64,000 nt of DNA, taken from NCBI GenBank assembly GCA_963965975.1, contig OZ014424.1:2542001-2606000 (forward strand), read 5' to 3'. Origin of the DNA: Xestospongia bergquistia. Lineage: Eukaryota; Porifera; Demospongiae; Haplosclerida; Petrosiidae. Of the stretch, positions 1-11,857 are shown one piece after another. The translations under genes were made by a program, and so were the position numbers. The notes under the pieces were generated by a model. The model was not told where the DNA came from. It saw only the letters and a list, made by a program, of their open reading frames with translations, and made no database searches. The first letter of the stretch is position 1, and the number at the start of each line of letters is the position of its first letter.

Positions 1-2671
1 ACTGCAAAGCAACATACTAAACTGTTAATAGCAGTTTATTTAGTTAGTCCCATAAGTCCTTTAGACTGAGCAGTTTATTTTATAAATTTACTCAATAGTC
101 TAAACCTTCTAAATTTTTAAATTAAAGACTTTAGATGTTAATGCAAACCAACTTACTAAACTGTTAATAGCAGTTTATTTAGTTAGTCCCATAGAGTCCT
201 TTAGACTGAGCAGTTTACTTTATAAAATTTACTCAATAGTCTAAACCTTCTAAAGTCTTTAAATTAAAGACTTTAGAGTGTTAATACAAACCAACTTACT
301 AAACTGTTAATAGGAGTTTATTTTGTTAGTTTCAAAGAGTCCTTTAGACTGTTTCTTTACTTTATAAACTTCACTCAATAGTCTAAACCTTCTAAACTCT
401 TTAATTTAAAGACTTTAGAGTGTTAATGCAAACCAACTTACTAAACCGTTAATAGCAGTTTACTTAGTTAGTCCCATAGAGTCCTTTAGAATGAGAAGTT
501 TACTTTATAAAATTTACTCAATAGTCTAAACCTTCTAAAGTCTTTAAATTAAAGACTTTAGAGTGTTAATGCAAACCAACTTACTAAACTGTTAATAAGA
601 GTTTATTTAGTTAGTCCCATAGAGTCCTTTAGACTGAGCACTTTACTTTATAAAATTTACTCAATAGTCTAAACCTTCTAAAGTCTTTAAATTAAAGACT
701 TTAGAGTGTTAATGCAAACTAACTTACTGAGCTGTTAATAGCAGTTTATTTAGTCAGTTTCATAGAGTCCTTTATACTGAGCTCTTTACTATATAAACTT
801 CACTGAATAGTCTAAACCTTCTAAACTCTTTACTTTAAAGACTTTACAGAGTTAATGTAAACCAACTTACTAAACTGTTAATCAAAGTTTACTTAGTTAG
901 TCCCATAGAGTCCTTTAGACTGAGCTGTTTACTTTATAATCTTCGCTCAATACTCTAAACCTTCTAAACTCTTTAATTAAAAGACTTTAGAGTGTTAATG
1001 CAAACCAACTTACTAAACTGTTAATAGGAGTTTATTTAGTTACTTTCATAGAGTCCTTTAGACTGAGCTGCTTACTTTATAAAGTTCACTCAATAGTCTA
1101 AACCTTCTAAAGTGTTTAAGTTAAAGACTTTAGAGCATTAATGTAAACCAACTTATTATACTGTTTAGACTGGGCAATATACTTTAAAAATTTCACTAAT
1201 TAGTCGAAGGTTTCTAAGCTCTTTAAATTAAAGACTTTAGACCGTTGATGCAAGCCAACATACTAAACTGTTAATACAGTTTATTTAGTTAGTCCCATAA
1301 GTCCTTTAGACTGAGTAGTTTACTGTATAAATTTACTCAATAGTCTAAACCTTCTAAAGTCTTTAAATTAAAGACTTTAGATGTTAATGCAAACCAACTT
1401 ACTAAACTGTTAATAGGAGTTTATTTAGTTAGTTTCATAGAGTCCTTTAGACTGTTTCTTTACTTTATAAACTTCACTCAATAGTCTAAACCTTCTAAAG
1501 TCTTTAATTTAAAGACTTTAGAGTGTTAATGCAAACCAACTTACTAAACTGTTAATAGCAGTTTACTTAGTTAGTCCCATAGAGTCCTTTAGAATGAGCA
1601 GTTTAGTTTATAAACTTCACTCAATAGTCTAAACCTTCTGAAATCTTTAATTTAAAGACTTTACAGTGTTAATGCAAACCAACATACTAAACTGTTAATA
1701 GGAGTTTAGTTAGTTAGTCCCATAGAGTCCTTTAGACTGAGCTGTTTACTTTATAAACTTTACTCAATAGTCTAAACCTTCTAAAGTTTTTAAATTAAAG
1801 ACTTTAGAGTGTTAATGCAAACCAACTTACTGAATTGTTAATAGAATTTTATTTAGTTAGTTTCATAGAGTCCTTTAGACTGAGCTGTTTACTTTATAAA
1901 GTTCACTCAATAGTCTAAACCTTCTAAAGTCTCTAATTTAAAGATTTTACAGTATTAATGCAAACCAACTTACTCAACTGTTAATAACAGTTTATTTAGT
2001 TAGTCCCATAGAGTCCTTTATACTGAGCTCTTTACTATATAAACTTCACTCAATAGTCTACACCTTCTAAACTCTTTAATTTAAAGTTTTTGCAGTGTTA
2101 ACGCAAACCAACTTACTAAACTGTTAATAGCCGTTTATTTAGTTAGTCCCATAGAGTCCTTTAGACTGAGCAGTTTACTTTATGAAATTTACTCAATAGT
2201 CTAAACCTTCTAAAGTCTTTAAATTAAAGACTTTAGAGTGTTAATGCAAACCAACTTACTAAACTGTTAATAGGAGTTTATTTAGTTAGTTTCATAGAGT
2301 CCTTTAGACTGAGCTGTTTACTTTATAAACTTCACTCAATAGTCTAAACCTTCTAAAGTCTTTAAATTAAAGACTTTAGAGTGTTAATGCAAACCAACTT
2401 ACTGAATTGTTAATAGAATTTTATTTAGTTAGTTTCATAGAGTCCTTTAGACTGAGCTGTTTACTTTATAAAGTTCACTCAATAGTCTAAACCTTCTCAA
2501 GTGTTTAAGTTAAAGAGTTTAGAGCATTAATGTAAACGAACTTATTATACTGTTAATGCGATATTATTTAGTTGGTGCCATTAAGTCCTTTAGACTGAGC
2601 AGTATACTTTAAAAATTTCACTAATTAGTCGAAGGTTTCTAAGCTCTTTAAATTAAAGACTTTAGACCGTT
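1..2671 (+). repeat. Higher-order satellite unit 1
   Basis: This unit starts at ACTGCAAAGCAACATAC, the same variant monomer that starts at 2,672 and 4,771. Its first ~1,680 bp match the next unit almost base for base; I saw one substitution, at about 933-935 against the equivalent point near 3,615. It is 572 bp longer than unit 2, which equals four 143-bp monomers, so it carries a four-monomer insertion or unit 2 a deletion. It ends with a diverged, truncated monomer (TTAGTCGAAGGTTTC, then AGACCGTT). Confidence 0.9.
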
Positions 2672-4770
2672 ACTGCAAAGCAACATACTAAACTGTTAAT
2701 AGCAGTTTATTTAGTTAGTCCCATAAGTCCTTTAGACTGAGCAGTTTATTTTATAAATTTACTCAATAGTCTAAACCTTCTAAATTTTTAAATTAAAGAC
2801 TTTAGATGTTAATGCAAACCAACTTACTAAACTGTTAATAGCAGTTTATTTAGTTAGTCCCATAGAGTCCTTTAGACTGAGCAGTTTACTTTATAAAATT
2901 TACTCAATAGTCTAAACCTTCTAAAGTCTTTAAATTAAAGACTTTAGAGTGTTAATACAAACCAACTTACTAAACTGTTAATAGGAGTTTATTTTGTTAG
3001 TTTCAAAGAGTCCTTTAGACTGTTTCTTTACTTTATAAACTTCACTCAATAGTCTAAACCTTCTAAACTCTTTAATTTAAAGACTTTAGAGTGTTAATGC
3101 AAACCAACTTACTAAACCGTTAATAGCAGTTTACTTAGTTAGTCCCATAGAGTCCTTTAGAATGAGAAGTTTACTTTATAAAATTTACTCAATAGTCTAA
3201 ACCTTCTAAAGTCTTTAAATTAAAGACTTTAGAGTGTTAATGCAAACCAACTTACTAAACTGTTAATAAGAGTTTATTTAGTTAGTCCCATAGAGTCCTT
3301 TAGACTGAGCACTTTACTTTATAAAATTTACTCAATAGTCTAAACCTTCTAAAGTCTTTAAATTAAAGACTTTAGAGTGTTAATGCAAACTAACTTACTG
3401 AGCTGTTAATAGCAGTTTATTTAGTCAGTTTCATAGAGTCCTTTATACTGAGCTCTTTACTATATAAACTTCACTGAATAGTCTAAACCTTCTAAACTCT
3501 TTACTTTAAAGACTTTACAGAGTTAATGTAAACCAACTTACTAAACTGTTAATCAAAGTTTACTTAGTTAGTCCCATAGAGTCCTTTAGACTGAGCTGTT
3601 TACTTTATAATCTTAGCTCAATACTCTAAACCTTCTAAACTCTTTAATTAAAAGACTTTAGAGTGTTAATGCAAACCAACTTACTAAACTGTTAATAGGA
3701 GTTTATTTAGTTACTTTCATAGAGTCCTTTAGACTGAGCTGCTTACTTTATAAAGTTCACTCAATAGTCTAAACCTTCTAAAGTGTTTAAGTTAAAGACT
3801 TTAGAGCATTAATGTAAACCAACTTATTATACTGTTTAGACTGGGCAATATACTTTAAAAATTTCACTAATTAGTCGAAGGTTTCTAAGCTCTTTAAATT
3901 AAAGACTTTAGACCGTTGATGCAAGCCAACATACTAAACTGTTAATACAGTTTATTTAGTTAGTCCCATAAGTCCTTTAGACTGAGTAGTTTACTGTATA
4001 AATTTACTCAATAGTCTAAACCTTCTAAAGTCTTTAAATTAAAGACTTTAGATGTTAATGCAAACCAACTTACTAAACTGTTAATAGGAGTTTATTTAGT
4101 TAGTTTCATAGAGTCCTTTAGACTGTTTCTTTACTTTATAAACTTCACTCAATAGTCTAAACCTTCTAAAGTCTTTAATTTAAAGACTTTAGAGTGTTAA
4201 TGCAAACCAACTTACTAAACTGTTAATAGCAGTTTACTTAGTTAGTCCCATAGAGTCCTTTAGAATGAGCAGTTTAGTTTATAAACTTCACTCAATAGTC
4301 TAAACCTTCTGAAATCTTTAATTTAAAGACTTTACAGTGTTAATGCAAACCAACTTACTAAATCGTTAATAACAGTTTATTTAGTTAGTCCCATAGAGTC
4401 CTTTGTACTGAGCAGTTTACTTTATAAAATTTACTCAATAGTCTAAACCTTCTAAAGTTTTTAAATTAAAGACTTTAGAGTGTTAATGCAAACCAACTTA
4501 CTGAATTGTTAATAGAATTTTATTTAGTTAGTTTCATAGAGTCCTTTAGACTGAGCTGTTTACTTTATAAAGTTCACTCAATAGTCTAAACCTTCTAAAG
4601 TGTTTAAGTTAAAGAGTTTAGAGCATTAATGTAAACGAACTTATTATACTGTTAATGCGATATTATTTAGTTGGTGCCATTAAGTCCTTTAGACTGAGCA
4701 GTATACTTTAAAAATTTCACTAATTAGTCGAAGGTTTCTAAGCTCTTTAAATTAAAGACTTTAGACCGTT
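2672..4770 (+). repeat. Higher-order satellite unit 2
   Basis: This unit is 2,099 bp long and begins with the same variant monomer as unit 1. It is nearly identical to unit 1 up to about 4,340 and to unit 3 along most of its length. Neighbouring monomers inside the unit differ from each other far more than they differ from the equivalent monomer one unit away, which is the defining property of a higher-order repeat. Confidence 0.9.
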
Positions 4771-6600
4771 ACTGCAAAGCAACATACTAAACTGTTAATA
4801 GCAGTTTATTTAGTTAGTCCCATAAGTCCTTTAGACTGAGCAGTTTATTTTATAAATTTACTCAATAGTCTAAACCTTCTAAATTTTTAAATTAAAGACT
4901 TTAGATGTTAATGCAAACGAACTTACTAAACTGTTAATAGCAGTTTATTTAGTTAGTCCCATAGAGTCCTTTAGACTGAGCAGTTTACTTTATAAAATTT
5001 ACTCAATAGTCTAAACCTTCTAAAGTCTTTAAATTAAAGACTTTAGAGTGTTAATACAAACCAACTTACTAAACTGTTAATAGGAGTTTATTTTGTTAGT
5101 TTCAAAGAGTCCTTTAGACTGTTTCTTTACTTTATAAACTTCACTCAATAGTCTAAACCTTCTAAACTCTTTAATTTAAAGACTTTAGAGTGTTAATGCA
5201 AACCAACTTACTAAACCGTTAATAGCAGTTTACTTAGTTAGTCCCATAGAGTCCTTTAGAATGAGAAGTTTACTTTATAAAATTTACTCAATAGTCTAAA
5301 CCTTCTAAAGTCTTTAAATTAAAGACTTTAGAGTGTTAATGCAAACCAACTTACTAAACTGTTAATAAGAGTTTATTTAGTTAGTCCCATAGAGTCCTTT
5401 AGACTGAGCACTTTACTTTATAAAATTTACTCAATAGTCTAAACCTTCTAAAGTCTTTAAATTAAAGACTTTAGAGTGTTAATGCAAACTAACTTACTGA
5501 GCTGTTAATAGCAGTTTATTTAGTCAGTTTCATAGAGTCCTTTATACTGAGCTCTTTACTTTATAAACTTCACTGAATAGTCTAAACCTTCTAAACTCTT
5601 TACTTTAAAGACTTTACAGAGTTAATGTAAACCAACTTACTAAACTGTTAATCAAAGTTTACTTAGTTAGTCCCATAGAGTCCTTTAGACTGAGCTGTTT
5701 ACTTTATAATCTTCGCTCAATACTCTAAACCTTCTAAACTCTTTAATTAAAAGACTTTAGAGTGTTAATGCAAACCAACTTACTAAACTGTTAATAGGAG
5801 TTTATTTAGTTACTTTCATAGAGTCCTTTAGACTGAGCTGCTTACTTTATAAAGTTCACTCAATAGTCTAAACCTTCTAAAGTGTTTAAGTTAAAGACTT
5901 TAGAGCATTAATGTAAACCAACTTATTATACTGTTTAGACTGGGCAATATACTTTAAAAATTTCACTAATTAGTCGAAGGTTTCTAAGCTCTTTAAATTA
6001 AAGACTTTAGACCGTTGATGCAAGCCAACATACTAAACTGTTAATACAGTTTATTTAGTTAGTCCCATAAGTCCTTTAGACTGAGTAGTTTACTGTATAA
6101 ATTTACTCAATAGTCTAAACCTTCTAAAGTCTTTAAATTAAAGACTTTAGATGTTAATGCAAACCAACTTACTAAACTGTTAATAGGAGTTTATTTAGTT
6201 AGTTTCATAGAGTCCTTTAGACTGTTTCTTTACTTTATAAACTTCACTCAATAGTCTAAACCTTCTAAAGTCTTTAATTTAAAGACTTTAGAGTGTTAAT
6301 GCAAACCAACTTACTAAACTGTTAATAGCAGTTTACTTAGTTAGTCCCATAGAGTCCTTTAGAATGAGCAGTTTAGTTTATAAACTTCACTCAATAGTCT
6401 AAACCTTCTGAAATCTTTAATTTAAAGACTTTACAGTGTTAATGCAAACCAACTTACTAAATCGTTAATAACAGTTTATTTAGTTAGTCCCATAGAGTCC
6501 TTTGTACTGAGCAGTTTACTTTATAAAATTTACTCAATAGTCTAAACCTTCTAAAGTTTTTAAATTAAAGACTTTAGAGTGTTAATGCAAACCAACTTAC
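4771..6600 (+). repeat. Higher-order satellite unit 3 (partial)
   Basis: The start and monomer order are the same as in unit 2, with only scattered substitutions (for example AAACGAACTT near 4,917). After about 6,600 the order breaks and the array continues as ordinary diverged monomers, so this marks the edge of the homogenised block. Confidence 0.85.
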
Positions 6601-9600
6601 TGAACTGTTAATAGCAGTTTATTTAGTTAGTTTCATAGAATCCTTTAGACTGTTTCTTTACTTTATAAACTTCACTCAATAGTCTAAACCTTCTAAAGTC
6701 TTTAATTTAAAGACTTTAGAGTGTTAATGCAAACCAACTTACTAAACCGTTAATAGCAGTTTACTTAGTTAGTCCATTAGAGTCCTTTAGAATGAGAAGT
6801 TTACTTTATAAAATTTACTGAATAGTCTAAACCTTCTAAAGTTTTTAAATTAAGGACTTTAGAGTGTTAATGTAAACCAACTTACTAAACTGTTAATAAC
6901 AGTTTATTTAGTTAGTCCCATAGAGTCCTTTAGACTGAGCAGTTTACTTTATAAAATTTACTCAATAGTCTAAACCTTCTAAAGTTTTTAAATTAAAGAC
7001 TTTAGAGTGTTAATGCAAACCAACTTACTGAACTGTTAATAGCAGTTTATTTAGTTAGTTAAATAGAGTCCTTTAGACTGAGCTGTTTACTTTATAAACT
7101 TCACTCAATAGTCTAAACCTTCTAAAGTCTTTAATTTAAAGACTTTAGAGTGTTAATACAAACAAACTTACTGAACTGTTAATAGCAGTTTATTTAGTTA
7201 GTCCCAAAGAGTCCTTTAGAATGAGAAGTTTACTTTATAAAATTTCCTCAATAGTCTAAACTTTCTAAAGTCTCTAAATTAAAGCCTTTAGAGTGTTAAT
7301 GCAAACAAACTTACTGAACTGTTAATAGCAGTTTATATAGCCTAAACCTTATAAAGTCTTTAAATTAAAGACTTTAGAGTGTTAATGCAAACCAACTTAT
7401 TATACTGTTAATGCGATTTTATTTAGTTGGTACCATTAAGTCCTTTAGAAGGAGCAATATACATTAAAAATTTCACTTATTAGTCGAAGGTTTCTAAGCT
7501 CTTTAAATTAAAGACTTTAGACCGTTAATGCAAAGCAACATACTAAACTGTTAATAGCAGTTTATTTAGTTAGTCCCATAAGTCCTTTAGACTGAGCAGT
7601 TTACTTTATAAATTTACTCAATAGTATAAACCTTCTAAAGTCTTTAACTTAAAGACTTTAGAGTGTTAATGCAAACCAACTTACTAAATTGTTAATAGGA
7701 GTTTATTTAGATAGTTTCATAGAGTCCTTTAGACTGTTCTTTCTACTTTATAAAGTTCACTCAATAGTCTAAACCTTCTAAAGTCTTTAATTTAAAGACT
7801 TTAGAGTGTTAATGCAAACCAACTTCCTAAACTGTTAATAGCAGTTTATTTAATTAGTCCAATAGAGTCCTTTAGACTGAGCAGTTTACTTTATAAAATT
7901 TACTCAATAGTCTAAACCTTCTAAAGTCTTTAAATTAAAGACTTTAGACTGTTAATGCAAACCAACTTACTAAACTGTTATTAGGAGTTTATTTAGTTAG
8001 TTTCATAGAGTCCTTTAGACTGTCTTTTTACTTTATAAACTTCACTCAATAGTCTAAACCTTCTAGACTCTTTAATTTAAAGACATTAGAGTGTTATTGC
8101 AAACAAACTTACTAAACTATTAATAGGAATTTATTTAGTTAGTCCCATAGAGCCCTTTAGAATGAGAAGTTTACTTTATAAAATTTACTCAATAGTCTAA
8201 ACCTTCTAAAGTCTTTTAATTAAAGACTTTAGAGTGTTAATGCAAACCAACTTACTATGCTGTTAATAACAGTTTATTTAGTTTTCCCATAGAGTCCTTT
8301 AGACTGAGCAGTTCACTTTGTAAAATTTTCTCAATAGTCTAAACCTCCTAAAGTCTTTAAATTAAAGATTTTAGAGTGTTATTGCAAACCAACTTACTAA
8401 ACAGTTAATAACAGTTTATTTAGTTAGTCCCATAGAGTCCTTTAGACTGAGCTCTTTACTTTATAAACTTCACACAATAGTCTAAACCTTCTAAACTCTT
8501 TAATTTAAAGACTTTAGAGTTTTAATGCAAACCAACTTACTAAACTGTTAATAGGAGTTTATTTAGTTAGTTTTAAAGAGTCCTTTAGACTGAGCTGTTT
8601 ACTTTATAAAATTCACTCAATAGTCTAAATCTTCTAAAGTCTTTAAATTGAAGACTTTAGAGCGTTAATGCAAAAAAACTTATTATACTGTTAATGACAT
8701 TTTATTTAGTTTGTGCCTTTAAGTCCTTTAGAGTGAGCAATATACTTTAAAAATTTCACTTATTAGTCGAAGGTTCATAAGCTCTTTAAATTAAAGACTT
8801 TAGACCGTTACTGCCAACCAACATACTAAACTGTTAATAGCAGTTCATTTAGTTAGTCCCATAAGTCCTTTAGACTGAGCAGTTTACTTTATAAAAATTA
8901 CTCAATAGTCTAAACCTTCTAAAGTCTTTAAATTAAAGACTTTAGAGTGTTAATGCAAACCAACTTACTTAACTGTTAATAGCAGTTTATTTAGTTAGTT
9001 TCATAGAGTCCTTTAGACTGAGCTGTTTACTTTATAAACTTCACTCAATAGTCTAAAGCTTCTAAAGTCTTTAATTTAAAGACTTTAGAGTGTTAATGCA
9101 AACAAACTTACTAAACTGTTAATAGCACTTTATTTAGTTAGTCCCATAGAGTCCTTTAGACTGAGCATTTAACTTTATAAAATTTACTCAATAGTCTAAA
9201 CCTTCTAAACTCTTTAAATGAATGACTTTAGAGTGTTAATGCAAACGAACTTACTAAAGTGTTAATAACAGTTTATTTAGTTAGTCCCATAGAGTCTTTT
9301 AGACTGAGCTCTTTACTTTATAAACTTCACTCAATAGTCTAAACCTTCTAAACTCTTTAATTTAATGACTTTAGTGTGTTAATGCAAACGAACTTACTGA
9401 ACTGTTAATAGCAGTTTAATTAGTTAGTTTCATAGAGTCCTTTAGACTGAGCTGTTTACTTTATAAACTTCACTCAATAGTCTAAAGCTTCTAAAGTTTT
9501 TAATTTAAAGACTTTAGAGTGTTAATGCAAACAAACTTACTAAACTGTTAATAGCACTTTATTTAGTTAGTCCCATAGAGTCCTTTAGACGGAGCAGTTT

Positions 9601-11807
9601 ACTTTATAAAATTTACTCAATAGTCTAAACCTTCTAAACTCTTTAAATTAAATACTTTAGAGTGTTAATGCAAACCAACTTACTAAAGTGTTAATAACAG
9701 TTTATTTAGTTAGTCCCATAGAGTCCTTTACACTGAGCTCTTTACTTTATAAACTTCACTCAATAGTCTAAACCTTCTAAACTCTTTAATTTAATGACTT
9801 TAGAGTGTTAATGCAAACCACCTTATTAAACTGTTAATAGGAGTTTATTTAGTTACTTTTAAAGAGTCCTTTAGACTGAGCTGTTTACTATATAAACTTC
9901 ACTCAATAGTCTAAACCTTCTAAAGTGTTTAAATTAAAGACTTTAGAGTGTTAATGCAAAACAACTTATTATACTGTTTATGCTGTTTTATTTAGTTGGT
10001 GCCATTAAGGCCTTTAGACTGAGCAGTTTACTTTATAAAATTTTCTCAGTAGTGTAAAACATCTAAAGACTTTAGAGTGTTAATGCAAACCAACTTACTA
10101 AACTGTTAATAGCAGTTTATTTAGTTAGTCCCATAGAGCCCTTTAGATTGAGCTCTTTACTTTATAAACTTCACTCAGTAATCTAAACATTCTAAAGTCT
10201 TTAAACTAACGATATTAGAGTGTTAATGCGAAACAACTTACTAAACTGTTAATAGCAGTTTATTTAGTTAGTTTCATAGAGTCCTTTAGACTGTGCTGTT
10301 TACTTTATAAACTTCACTCAATAGTCTAAACCTTCTAAAGTCTTTAAATTAAAGACTTTAGAGTGTTAATGCAAACCAACTTACTAATCTGTTAATAGCA
10401 GTTTATTTTGTTGGTCCCATAGAGTCCATTAGACTGAGCATTTTTCTTTATAAACTTTACTCAATAGTCTAAACCTTCTAAAGTCTTTAAAATAAAGACT
10501 TTAGAGTGTTAATGCAAACCAACTTACTAAACTGTTAATAGCAGTTTATTTAGTTAGTCCCATAGAGTCCTATAGACTGAGCAGTTTACTTTAATGCAAA
10601 TGCAAAAAAATGCAAAAAAAATTGCTAAACTGTTAGTAGCAACTTCTTCATTTAGTGCCTATAAGTCCTTTAGACTGAGCAGTTTACTTTATAAACTTCA
10701 CTCAATAGTCTAAACCTTCTAAAGTCTTTAAATTAAAGACTTTTATAGTGGTAATGTAAACAAACTTACTAAACTGTTAATAGCAGTTTATTTAGTTAGT
10801 CCAATTAAGTCCTTTAGACTGAGCAGTTTACTTTAAAAACTTCACTCAATAGTCTAAACCTTCTAAAGTCTTTAAATTAAAGAATTTAGAGCGTTAATGC
10901 AAACCAACTTGTTAATAGCAGTTTATTTAGTTAAACCCAATAAGTCCTTTCGACTGAAAAGTTTACTTTATATAAATCACTCAATACTCTAAACCTTCTA
11001 AAGTCTTTAAATTAAAGACTTTAGGGTGTTAATGTAAACCAACTTACTAAACTATTACTAGCAGCTTATTTAGTTAGTCCCATTAAGTCCTTTAGACTAA
11101 GCAATTTACTTTATAAAATTCACTCAATAGTCTAATCCTTCTGAAGTCTTTAAATTAAAGACTTTAGATTATTAATGCAAACCAACTTACTAAACAGTTT
11201 ATTGCAGTTTATTTAGTTAATCCCAATAAGTCCTTTAGACTGAAGAGTTTTTTTGAAATAAGTCACTTAATAGTCTAAACTTCTAAAGTCTTTAAATTAA
11301 AGACTTTAGAGTGTTAATGCAAACCTAATTAATAAACTGTTAGTAGCAGCTTTTTTAGTTAGTACCATTAAGTCTTTTACACTGAGCAGTTTACTTTATA
11401 AACTTCACTCAATAGTCTAAACCTTTCAAAGTTTTACATTAAAGACTTTAGATTGTTAATGCAAACCAACTTACTAAACTCTTAAAAGAAGTTTATTTAG
11501 TTAGTCCCATTAAGTCCTTTAGACTGGCAGTTTACTTTATAAACTCCACTCAATAGTCTAAACCTTCTAAAGTCTTTATATTAAAGACTTTAGGGCGTTA
11601 CTGAAAACAAACTTACTAAACTGTAAATAGCAGTTTATTTAGTTAGTACCAATAAGTCCTTTAAACTAAACAGTTTCCTTTACATAAATCACTGAATAGT
11701 CTCAACCTTCTAAAGTCTTTAAATTAAAGACTTTAGAGTGTTAATGCAAATCAACTTACTGAACTGTTAGTAGCAGCTTCTTTAGTTAGTCCATTTAAGT
11801 TTTTTAG

Positions 11808-11857
11808 ACTGAGCAGTTTAGAGTATCCAGTGATTTTTATAAAGTAAACTGCTCAGT
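11808..11857. repeat. Inversion point of the satellite (short hairpin)
   Basis: Forward monomers end with ACTGAGCAGTTTA (11,808-11,820). After a 24-bp spacer the reverse complement TAAACTGCTCAGT starts at 11,845, and every following monomer is in the opposite orientation. This is one clean strand switch, not a gradual change. It could come from inversion or fold-back repair, or from a joining error in the assembly. Confidence 0.9.

Larger units (their letters stand above)
1..11820 (+). repeat. Satellite array, ~143-bp monomer, forward orientation
   Basis: The whole stretch consists of head-to-tail copies of a unit whose anchors recur about every 143 bp (for example the ACTGTTAATAG-type anchor near 160, 303, 445 and 588). 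Each unit contains, in order, AAACTGTTAATAGCAGTTT, GAGTCCTTTAGACTGAG, ACTCAATAGTCTAAACC and the dyad AAAGTCTTTAA/TTAAAGACTTT. Copies diverge by substitutions and small indels, and divergence and truncation increase towards about 10,000-11,800. There is no open frame of note. The monomer length and internal dyads fit a centromeric or heterochromatic satellite, but location on the chromosome cannot be read from this sequence. Confidence 0.97.
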
